This document shows positions 13,868 to 24,800 of a DNA stretch of 64,000 bases, piece after piece (within the stretch, counting starts at the first letter, position 1; every line of letters starts with the position of its first letter). Source of the DNA: Dipetalonema caudispina (Eukaryota; Nematoda; Chromadorea; Rhabditida; Onchocercidae). Below the pieces are notes generated by a model. It worked only from the letters and a program-made list of their open reading frames with translations. It had not been told where the DNA came from and did no database searches. Position numbers and translations under genes: made by a program. The stretch spans positions 186,001 through 250,000 of the forward strand of contig JABVXV010000055.1 in assembly GCA_013365325.1 (NCBI GenBank), written 5' to 3'.

Positions 13868-14408
13868 TTAACCTCTAAAAAGTGAAATTTTAAATGGTTT
13901 TGATGATTTCTTCACCTTTGAAATCTTAATTTGTGAACTTCTGCTTCTTTGAGTTTCATCCTAAAAAAACAAGTAAATAAGGAATTTATTTATATTATAT
14001 CACTTTTTTTTTATTTAAAATTCTTTACTTCTTACTTTCCGTTTAATCATAAGTATTTTCAAGACAAGTGATCCATATCTCAAAATTGAAAGAAAAAAAA
14101 AAAAAAAAAACGAATAATTACCAAGCAATATATTTAATTAAATTTATTTGCTTAATTAATTATTATAATTATTAAGCAAATAAATTTAAAATTCTATACA
14201 TTTGTTTTTCTTTCAACTTTCAACTAACCACTTCTAAATGTTTTGGTCCTTTAACAAGTGGTACAGCTGGTGTCAATTCTATTTTTTTACGTGAACACTC
14301 CAACAGTATCCATATGATGGTGCTAAAAATCGGCAAACATGTCGTAATTAAACATTGCGATACTATAAATGTTCTCAGCAAAAGCATAATTATCGTACCG
14401 CTCATCAC
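13868..14408 (-). CDS. Small single-pass membrane protein, two exons (unrecognised)
   Basis: Exon 1 (14408-14232) and exon 2 (13960-13868) join at phase 0 to 89 residues. Exon 1 encodes a hydrophobic stretch (about residues 5-37, [20 protein letters not shown] and on) followed by a juxtamembrane basic segment and [13 protein letters not shown]. Exon 2 encodes a short polar tail rich in Ser, Lys and Arg, beginning [15 protein letters not shown] and ending SLFRG before a TAA. The acceptor TTTTTTTTAG is excellent; the donor GTGGTT is mediocre. The 271-base intron contains a perfect inverted repeat. No homologue is recognised; the basic tail suggests a type II or reverse-signal-anchored peptide, but this is inference. 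Confidence 0.45.
14138..14189. repeat. Perfect 19-base inverted repeat with 14-base spacer
   Basis: Left arm 14138-14156 (TTAAATTTATTTGCTTAAT) is the exact reverse complement of the right arm 14171-14189. The spacer is itself A/T-only. It lies in the intron of the small gene at 13.9-14.4 kb. It could be a hairpin-forming element or a MITE remnant; no target-site duplication is obvious. Confidence 0.8.
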
Positions 14409-16405
14409 GACAATTCAATAAGAAAATGATGTTTCGATAAGTGATGAATTATTTATTTCAATTTGGCTCAAAGAATTGCTTTCAACACTGATAAGTTCAA
14501 ATCGGCTTATCTTTTATCTTTTTTAAAAATTTTTCAGTTGGAATAGATTGATAAACAAAAGAAATTTAACTACATTTATTACAGCATTTTTCATTCTTCA
14601 GTAAGTGATTGGATGGATCAAAAGACCGTATCTTTAATTAATTCTATTTCTAATTAATAATTAACGCAATAATACATTTGAAAATGCAAGAAAGTTAAAT
14701 TTTCGTCATTTTGGTAGTTAAAGTTTTAAAAAGAAGTGTTAAAAGAGATGAATAAAAATGAGTTAATAAAGTATTACTTACCTACTTCATTTTTTCTTCA
14801 TAACTTTTCGATTCTTATGTAAGAGAAACGATGGTCATTAATAAATTATTGAGTAATAAACCAATGAATATTTCGGTCAATATTTTAAATTTTTGAAAAG
14901 CCATTTGATTAAAAAAACTTTTACATAGCCCTTATGAGTAAAATTTTATAAGCTTAGAAGTTGGTTTTTTTGTGCATCCATCCAATATTATATGTTTTTC
15001 AACAATGATAGTATCAAAATTCTCTTCGAAAGATTGATTTCTACCAATATGTCATAGTTAACATATTTCTGTCAATTTTTCAAAACTTCTTTAAATTTTA
15101 AATACTCGATTTTTTTTTAAAAGAAAACTTTAGCAGATTACATTTAGCTCTTGCTGGATCGTCAAGAAAGTCAAATCTAACATACATTTAATTCAACGAA
15201 AAGCGATCATTACAGAACTAATTTATACGAAAATTCAGCTAATGATGATTCAATTCGAATTTCAATTTAGCTAAACATTTATTTTCTGTAAGATTTTATG
15301 ATGAACTTTTCTTGTTCTTTCGTTGTTATAATGTTGATTGCTTACTTTTCTTTAATATTTTATACAATTTTTTGAGTTTTTAATGACAAAGATAGCAATT
15401 CTTTGAGCTAATTAAGGTGAAATAATAAAAGGATGAAAATGATGCAATTGAAATTAAAGACAAAATTAATGAATCTGATTAATAATGAGTCATCATGCCA
15501 TCCGTTACAAAAAAATTTCCCAAATATGTTTTCAAATGAATTAAAATGCAGACGATATTGTTATTTGATGAATAATAATTTTCACCTTTTCATATCATAT
15601 CATACATTTCAATTTTTTTTTTTTTTTTCATTCCCTATGCCTCTTTTCATATGTGATATAATAAATTTACATAAATAAGCCTTAAATGTCTTATGCATCA
15701 TTGACCTTAATATTACAGGGTACCATTTTTTGCTTAATTAAGCCTTAAGAATTGTAGACATCAATTTCTATGTTACATTCATCATATCTATGAGCAAATT
15801 TCTTCATTTTCACATAACAGAGAAAAGTAACTTTACAACTTTACAGTTAATTCCAATTATATTTATGTGATAAGAACTTTTCAAAATTTGTAAAACAAAT
15901 ATTTCTTAAATATTGCTAAAATAATTGCCATTTAATTGGAAGAAATTAGATTGGTTAAAATTTATGCTTTTATTTATAAATTTTGCAAAATTTTGTATTG
16001 TTTATAAAGTAATTTAAAAATGGCATGATGGGTAAGCATTAAAAAACTGTTTGCTTTTATTTGTTTTTATTCTTCCATCATATAAAATTACAAATTTTGC
16101 AATTAATTACTTCAATTATTGTTAACTTCGACATGTTTAGGCTTTGATGTTAGCTGAAATGAAATGTAAAATTTGCTTCAGTAATTTTCATGACTGAGCA
16201 AATATAATTTAAAGTAAGCTTTAGTGTGATAGACTTTTCAAGCAAAGAAAAGATTTTGAAATGTTTTATTATTTACAAATTAAAACTCACAAAATTTCTA
16301 ACCTATTTTTAGCTTTATTTTTTTTACAGAAGGTAAAATTTATCTGGGTTAATTCGATTGAAATGCTTAATTAGCAATAATTATTATGCAAATTTCAAAG
16401 AATTA
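14409..16405. other. Intergenic between small membrane-protein gene and PTP gene
   Basis: No supported gene. Minus-strand AATAAA signals at 16314-16319 and 16265-16270, 87 and 136 bases past the PTP stop codon, are candidates for its poly(A) site. Confidence 0.55.
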
Positions 16406-19400
16406 TTAAAATACTTGAAGTGAACGACGCGAAAAATTCTTTTTCGTATTAGAATCAGCAAATATGAATTTATCATAATCATTTATAAATTCTCGTACTT
16501 CATCCATTTTTTTGATACGTCCAGCTAATGCAAAACAATAAAGCAAAGTACGATGCACGTAAAGATATTGCTGTAAAGATATATATGTGACAGGTAGAAA
16601 TTATCATAAATGCAAATGACGTAAGTTGTCAACAAAAACTTATTAATTAAACGTAATTTTCTTATGCTAATTAATTTCTCCAATAAAATAGACGCAATTA
16701 TTCCAAAATGGATAAATATAAATTATATTATTATTAAATTACTTAGTAATAATAAAAAATATGGAAGAATTTGTTGCTTTTCTTTCTCGAAAAAAATTTC
16801 AATTATTTTAATCAAAAATGAAATTAGATTTCGTATTGAAGAAGCAAATGCTTGATATAAATTAAAATAAAAACAAAAAAAAAAATTGGAAGTTTGTATA
16901 AAAGAAATGATACAAAAAAGAGAGAAAATTTACTGAAATTACTTAATATAAATATATTAATTACCATAAACAATATGTAATTTTTTTAAATATTGTACAA
17001 CTATGATAAGCATAATATTTTTATGAATAATAAATATACATACAGTAATATTTTGAACCAAATTAGCACGTTGTTTACGTAATTCAATTAATATGAAACC
17101 CATATCAGAGCAATTTTGATTGCATAATAATTTCTCGAGAACTAATTCAATAAGTACAAGACAACCGGTACGTCCAATACCAGCTGAGCAATGCAGTACT
17201 ATTGGTGATAATGACATTCGTACCTATTAATTAATGAGCAATTAATTTTACATTTTATTATCTTTATAGCATCATTCTTTTGTTTGTCGTTTATTTTGAT
17301 GGAGGAAAACAAAAAAAGAAAAAGAGCAATTAGTGTAATTATTTGCAAATGTAAGAAGATAAATTTTAAAATTATGTGTAATATAATATTTTTGAACTTC
17401 TAATTTTAATTTAAAAAATTTTTTTGGATTTAATTTCAAGAAAAAATATTCATTGTTCTCATTAATATATACTAAAAGTCATTTTTAATGACTTAATCAC
17501 TTAGAAATGCTTTATATCAAAGAAAAATATGAACTGTAATAAGAAGTTTACCACTTCAAGAAGATGTAAAGGACAAGAGTAACTATTAGGTATGCTATGA
17601 TCACGCCAATCAGTCCAATGAAAATGTGTCACAGTTATCGATTCCATGCCAGTTAATTGAACCATCAATGATCGTTCCCATACTTCACAATCAAAATCTA
17701 TGCGACGTTCGCACTGAAATTTCTCATTGTTAAATAGAAAATGTTTGAGAAATGGTTGATGCAAGAAATTAAATAGCCAAAAAAAAAAAAAGTTATTTAA
17801 AGACAGATTGTAAACGAAGATGGATCATTGAATAAAATTTCATCGTTGTTGAAATTACTAAATTTTAGACTTACTGTAAGACATTTCACTGTAACACCAT
17901 TATAGTTATCTGTTTTATTAGCTTCAGATGGAAAATATGGCGTTGATTTGGTGTAACCTTTTTCAATAAAATTTGTCAACATAATGATATATTTTACTTT
18001 TTCTTGTATAATCATGAACCAAAAATCATAAATGGTAGAATCTAACGGAGCCTGAAATTAGGAACAAAATTTTATTCAAATCTTCAAATTCACGTAAATT
18101 TCATACATTTCGGTATATTTTTTACTGATAACACACTTCTGAATTTCATTTTAAAACTGTTAAATTTAAAATCTGTATCAAATTTACAACGGATATTTTG
18201 ATTTAAATTTGAATTTAATTTTTATCCGATAGATGAAGAAGAAGCAAGAAGAGATTGTTGAAGGAATAACCTGAGTACAGATGAAACGCCGTTCTGAAAA
18301 CGGTGTACTAACATAGTTGGCGTGAATATAATCGTTACCGGATGGATGATTATTAAGTTTTACACGTGAATTGTTCAAGCAAACAACATTTCGATAACGA
18401 TTCCGTCCTTAACAATATTTCTGTACTTGAAAAATTTTTTAAAAGAAAAATTAAAGAGCTTTCAAAAATTCTAACTTTTAGAATCATAATCATAGTTATG
18501 GCCAAGATAATAAGTTAAGGTCTCAAGAATTTGCAGTGAAAATTAGACCACTCAACACCAATCTTTTTAGCTCAAATAAACATTTAGATTATTTTTATAT
18601 CTTACCGGAATTTTGATTAGCCGTAAAAATGCTATAATCGTCTGCTAATGGTTTCGTCTTGGAATACAATGCTATGAATTCATCATTTAGACCGTTTATA
18701 CCTTTGCTAAGCATAACATCGATCCATTCATCCACCTGATCAATGACAAATTTTAATACTTTCCAAGTTAAAAAATTCAACATAAGAAAGAAGGAGCTCA
18801 AATGTCTGTTTGTTTATAAATATCTTTTGAAAAGTTGTACAACATTTGAACGAAGCCATCATTATTGAATGGATCAAAGAGGATCTTATGATCTTGATCC
18901 GAGAAATTTTTAATATAAATTCTCAACTTCCAATTTTCATGTCTGAATTTTGCTTATGTGATAAGGTCTTACATTTGGCAAATAATCTTATAACAAAAAA
19001 AAAAAAAAAAAAAGGTTAACTGACCAAATCATCAATGCTAAGTTCTTCATTTAATAGGACATTTTCATATCCTTCCTTTAAATCATTCTCATCACTTTCA
19101 GATCTTGAACTTTTCATTATTTGATCTGTAACTTTCGACCCTGAGATTCTGCAAAAATACACGCTAAAATATCCAAGGAAATCATAAGCGTATTCCTTTC
19201 TGACCGTTTAAATCAATTTTTTAAAATAGGTCTAGGTTTATTTGACACTTAATCATATGATTATATGTGATCTACTTAATGTTTATTTCATCAACATCTT
19301 CTTATAATTCCGTCAAGTTACTTTATTTTCATGAAAATATGAAAATGTTACACTTAAATTTCCTTATGTTTGACGTTTATCAATCTTACAAAATATTTGA

Positions 19401-19520
19401 ACGACGAATTGGATCAGGTTTGATTGGTCGTCGTGAAAAATTATCACTGGCTTTCGAAGAAATACTTTTTGACAATGTAGAGCTAGAATTTCTTCTTAAT
19501 CCCATTTCACGCATTGTCAT
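16406..19520 (-). CDS. Non-receptor protein tyrosine phosphatase, nematode type
   Basis: Hydrolyses phosphotyrosine through a Cys-phosphate intermediate. Eight exons, 5' to 3': 19520-19390, 19148-19025, 18735-18606, 18407-18271, 18051-17875, 17713-17552, 17223-17044, 16570-16406, in frame throughout, 401 residues. The N-terminal ~85 residues are basic and Ser-rich, then acidic, and look disordered. The catalytic domain follows: GRNRYRNVVCLNNSRVKL and DYIHANYV (substrate loop), IYDFWFMIIQEKV, HFHWTDWRDHSIP (WPD-loop equivalent, general acid D271, with Arg in place of Pro), HCSAGIGRTG (nucleophile C299, R305) and QYLYVHRTLLYC (Q loop). The essential Cys, Arg, Asp and Gln are present, so it should be active. 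No transmembrane segment is seen. The frame is open a little upstream of 19520 without an ATG, so that Met is the first available. It belongs to the compact PTP group strongly expanded in nematodes; the exact orthologue is unclear. Confidence 0.9.
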
Positions 19521-21530
19521 TCCTCGCCGTTTAGCACACTTCAATAATTCCAATATGATTGTACCCAATTAGGTATGATAAATAAAGATTGTTACATGCC
19601 TAATTATTTGTATCCACAACTACTATCATGAAATAATTAAACGTGAACTTATCATTCATCTGTTTGTTGTATTTCAAAAATTTGATGCATTAAAAATATC
19701 ATTGTAATTGAATGATAATAATGTTTTGTATATTTTTGATAGATATTTCTTTCAAATAGATAAATTTGATTGAAGTGATAAGAAATAACCTCATTGCGTT
19801 TTCCATAGCACATCACAATAAACAACCAATTCTCACGGTAAAAATGAAAAAAAAAAAGTGAATTACTATCACAATTCAACTGATAAATTTGACTTTTTGT
19901 ACAGTAAGATGTTAAAATTAATCATTTTTCGAAATATGCAAATTTCACCCCTGTCATATATTTACATCAGGCTCAAAAAATAAGCCATCACGAAATGTAT
20001 TATTATTTACTTATATTTTTAGGATTGAAATAAGTTAATTAGTGTTTACTTTGTATAAGTAATCCAACGTGAGATATCATCTAATCTATGATTTCTTTCA
20101 TATAACGTCAATATTAAGTATTGCAACTAAATTAGAGTCATAATTACTTCTTCCATTTATTCAATCCCTTGAAAGTTTAAATGTCAAAGGTTCAGTAAGT
20201 AGTGATGATAGGTTTAAAACTTCGCAGTTTCTGTTCATTCCCATAAAAGCACTCTCTCAATATCAGCAGAATGTGAAAATCTACAAAAGTAAAATCCATA
20301 TTCTTTATTAAAGTTGTACAAAAATTACAGACACGTTTTGAGAGCAAATAAAATTGAAGACAAGAAGTTATATAAAAAGGAAAAATCGTCCCACTAAAAT
20401 GAGCGAAATAATGGAACCCGAAACAGATAATGTTAAATCTATCACATCAGTTTCCAGTGTACTGTTACTAGAATTTATCAGAAATGATCATTTCAAAGAC
20501 TAAAAATTAAAAACTTTCAATTAAATTTCGAAACTACGATTGGAAATCAATTAAATAAGAAATTGCTTTAATGTACTCTGAGAAAAGAACAAAAAAAACG
20601 CAAGATTTGTTATTAGAAATCGAAATGGAAACAATCAGTGGTAGAAGTCAGGGAAGAACTTTCGCTAGCGGAAATGCTTTTAAATAAACACAGCGGAGAA
20701 AGCATTCCGAGGAGCAAATTTTTCTCGAATTATAGAATATCAAAAATCTGATAAAACCTTGTACAAAGAGGAAATAGCGCAGAACACATTTTGATATGCA
20801 AATCAATGGATTGAATTTTGTTATGCAAAAAACAGAATGGTTCGCAAGCAATGGAAACCTTATAATCAAGGACTGACAACCGAAGCATCACTGTATCAAC
20901 TGAGATCGTACAACGATAACGAAGACGAATTAAGTCTTAAATTAAGAGTCTTCAATGTTTTTTAAGCAGCACCTTCTATTTTCCCGCTAGGTATGGGTAA
21001 AATATTTACTCCAAACAACATGAAGAACTACGGTTGAACAGAACAATTACTACCATCTTACTAGGAATTCGCCTTCCAATAATTTCAACAGTTTTTTCGA
21101 AGCCCTATGAACTAAATTAATCTCCGAAAGAGAAAGTAATGGCAGTGAAATGAGATCTCTCAAAACTTAACAGTGCATGGTTATTGATTTTTTATCAAAA
21201 AAAAAGGAAGATGAAGTGAAAAGTGAAGTAATACAAACTGTATGTTGTTTCATATACAGCTACATTCAAAAATGGATAATAATTATCCTAATATTCGTGT
21301 CACACTTCCGATAGTACCTAATGAACAAAAACAAAAAAGACATTGAGAAAAAATTTTTTTGAGATCGTCAATGTAACGAAAAATAAGCAGCATAAGCATT
21401 CATCACATTTCAAATTTTCACAAATAAAAATTAAACTGCATGTCTGCGGAAAACGATGAGAAAGGTTCCCGTAAAAGTGAAATAAATTGAAGAAATCAAT
21501 AAAATCTGCAACAAACTATATTAATACATG
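19521..21530. other. Intergenic between PTP and IRS genes
   Basis: The left part (19.5-20.2 kb) is ordinary A+T-rich spacer. From about 20.2 kb the sequence becomes less repetitive, with no long homopolymers, like the IRS locus to its right, and probably includes IRS 3' UTR. I could not find intact exons here. Confidence 0.45.
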
Positions 21531-21841
21531 CTAAGGAATATTACATTCGCTTTCCTCAACAACTGAATATCCTTTTGAAATAACATACTCCATTGCAAAA
21601 TGTACGCAACTTCTTCGAACTTCTTCAATGAGACCCTTCTTCTCCATTCCGCAACAATCTGTTCGATTTTTCAAAATATCACTGAGACGGCTGCAAAACA
21701 ATACAGCTATTTCTAAAAATTTTCAAACGCAGAGAAATTTTCAAACTATTGTTTCAGTTGAAATTTCTGCTCAAATTCTAACTCTTGCACATGAAATGCC
21801 TCGGAACTTAACAGATATAGATCGTGAGCATAAATTTGAAT
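21531..21841 (-). other. Coding-like ORF just downstream of the IRS stop
   Basis: A TTTTGCAG acceptor at 21691-21692 opens a 52-codon frame (21690-21531, ending TAG) with a balanced, globular-looking composition: RLSDILKNRTDCCGMEKKG, then EEVRRSC and AMEYVISKGYSVVEE. A second open stretch (21841-21747, containing YAHDLYLLSSEAFHVQELEF) can be spliced to it in phase across 56 bases. Joining both to the last IRS exon would need an intron of about 41 bases with a poor acceptor, so it may be an alternative IRS 3' end, a separate small gene, or chance. A plus-strand frame of 83 codons overlaps and looks like its shadow. Confidence 0.25.
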
Positions 21842-21870
21842 CTCCCAAAGATGGACCGCTCAGTTGCGCA

Positions 21871-24800
21871 TTATCGTGATACTAGAAGCTTTGGCTGTAA
21901 CATATTAAACTGGGAAATGAGACGATATGGCATAGACAGAGTGTCCATTCAATTTGATATCTTTCTCACTGGTAAATTAATTATTTTCCCTTCGTCACTG
22001 CTAAACCTTAAATTTATTTCCTGGAACAATTGATTCCGTAGTAACATCAAGCATAATAAAAAAATTCCACTACTTTTATTTAATGGACATGAAATGGAAG
22101 CTTACATCTACAGGAACAAATTCCAAATCAAGATCAGAACTCAATATCTTTTTCTGTTCTCGTTCACAGTCGCCATCATTATTATCTTCTTTACAAACTT
22201 TCTTTTCGATGGATTTACTGTTTTCGGACTTCCTCTCCATTTTATCGCAAACTTCTTGTTCTTCGTGAGTCCCAACCGAGTCAGTATCTCTAAAATCACA
22301 ATTTCTTCCACTAGTTTTCAATCGACTGTATTCATTAAAAAATCTAAAGAGGCTCAATACTATCTTAAGTTGAATAAAATATTCTTAAAATTACTATCAT
22401 TATGAACTACAAAAGTTAAACGAACTTTGAAGGAGACGATCTGCCTGACAAACTTTCTTGTATCGTTTCGAAAATCTGTGAACTACGAGAATCCGGATAA
22501 TTATTGGTACAGAGCTGTCCTTCATGACTAACGCGTGGTGAACTGATATGAAAATCCGATGCATTTGCCGGATCTCTTACAACATAATCATCTGTCTCAT
22601 CAAATTCATTTGGTACGCATACTGAGCTATTGACTGAAATTGCTTCCATTATTGTGACAATATGAATCCAATCCATTCCATATGAGCAATTTTTCTTATA
22701 AATAATAAGGCCCACGAAAGGCGCAGCATATTAAGGAGTAATTCAAAGTATCACAAAGTACTGTGTAATATTTTATCACTACCAACCAAACTTCTGGTTT
22801 TAGTATAGGATTTAAATAATGCTTTTTCTCTCATTGTTTTGCAAGAAAGTACAGAAAACGTGACAAATGAAATATTTTGCATTTTTGAAGTTTTGAAAGA
22901 GTAATAAAATACAAATGACGCTCAGTAAACCAGAAGCTGCTTGAAAACTGCTAGCAAGAAAACTACATGTCTAAGTTGAATTACTATTTTTTAAAGCTTT
23001 TTCACGTCTTACCCATATTCCTCATCGTTCTCTATGACATTTTTTAGAATTTACAATTTATGGTTAATATAACTTTACCTAGTAAAGAAAGTCAAAAAAG
23101 ATGAGTGACATAACTACTGCTATACATACAAACGGTAGTCAAAAACTAACGTTGTTCCCTACACCGTTCATATGTACGTCGTGACGAAAGTGCTGAAGTA
23201 CACTCACTTTCTGCATCCGTAACATGCACAACAATATCGCTTGTATCCCGCAATCCATAACATCGCTGTCCACAACCAAACGATGAAGTTCGTGATCTGG
23301 AAAAGCGACAATATAGCAGTAGATCAAATAACTTGTTACTTGTAATAACTTGTGCTCACTGCAAATGTTTTATATTTTAAATGAAATATGATTATAATTT
23401 CCACAATATTTGTCCTCGGAACTATACGAGAGACCAAAGTGATGAAGCAAATTGAGGGACATACCTTGATGGACTATCTACACTATGCAGTGAACCACTT
23501 GCTGATTTACCGAGTGATAAGCCAGCACCGCCAAAATCCACTGGGACATGATCGCTTGTAGGATCGTTACTTACATGACGTTTGGAATATGGAGTTGAAA
23601 GTCCTGATCCAATGCTTCCTGATCGAACTGAAATTTACATCATAATTCAAAAAGTTGAAATAATATAGGAAGTAAAATGATTATACAAATCCATGCTAAA
23701 TTAAAGAAAGGATGGAAAACTTGAATTTAATTTCCATCAAGGACAACCAAACCTAGCCGAGCTTAATAGAGTTATGCAATTAGTTTAATTGTACAAATAG
23801 CAGGCTAACACGAAACAGTATCATTTCGTTTTTCGCTAAGAATCACATTCTCTGTACAATACAGTGTCTGAGTTTAGCTATGTGGTCAAATAAAGATTTA
23901 CAATGATGCATTTTACAATAATTTAATTTACTATGATCACAGGTATGGTGATTCAATACAACATACAATAATGAACATAAGAACAAAGTATAAAGGAAAA
24001 TATTATGTCTCGTTCGTTTCTAAAAAATTAAAGGAGCATGCGCAACTTACCACGAGACATTGGATTTGAATCAGTAGGGATTGATGCTTGAGGTGTTGAA
24101 GGCAAAAAGGAAGAGTTTGGCGAATGAACAAGTGATAGACCAGTTGAACTCGTTGATGATGCTTGGGATGTATTCGATAAACGATGTGCACGTGACATAA
24201 AATCCCGAGATAGCTTTCGAAACGGCTTCCTGCAAATTAGATCACATTCTGCTCAAAATTCAATAAATAAACTTTCCCGAGCTAATGAACATCTTACTTA
24301 CACCGCTCAGGATATTTTTTGGGACCTGGATTATCTATCAAATAAAAAAATGAATAAATAAATAAATAAATATATAAGTCTGAAATTTAACATACTGAAA
24401 CCACGATTTACTACTGCCTAAAGAAAAAGCTCTCTTTCGAGCATCCTCTTGAGAAGCACAAGTTGACGGTGACGGCTTATTTGAATGATGTATGTCTTCG
24501 CTTTGCGGCAAAATACCACTACTACGCCTGCAAAATAAAAAAAAAGGTAAAAACAAAAGTACACAATTAGGCATAATAGAAACCCTAAACTGAAAAGATT
24601 CGAGATACGATAATTTATGGGACACCAGCAATGATATTTCACTTACAGAGAATCCGGTGCTGGTGAACCATGTTCGGGATGCATCAGTTTTCTTCCTGAA
24701 CGTCGCGGTTGCTGATGCACAATGTGTGACGCACCAAAAGAATATGCTCTGAACAAATATTTATGGGGCAAAATATATTATCATATCCCATGAAAAGGTT

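Noticed and set aside
19386..19568. Earlier PTP start at 19568
   Set aside because: The frame there begins at a TTG, not ATG. The first in-frame ATG is at 19520, which I used.
20400..21530. Degraded retrotransposon
   Set aside because: The more complex composition first suggested one, but I found no reverse transcriptase, integrase or gag motif and no long terminal repeats; it matches the rest of the IRS island.
21628..21879. 83-codon plus-strand frame
   Set aside because: It overlaps minus-strand frames with better splice support; no start context, splice partner or family. Treated as a shadow.
22076..22405. Plus-strand frames over the IRS 3' exons
   Set aside because: Antisense of a coding exon with phase-consistent neighbours on the minus strand.
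23139..23327. IRS ending at a TAG just after 23160
   Set aside because: A strong donor (AAA|GTGAGT at 23207) lies before that stop and connects in phase to a well-formed exon at 22633, so read-through to the TAG is less likely. It could be a minor isoform.
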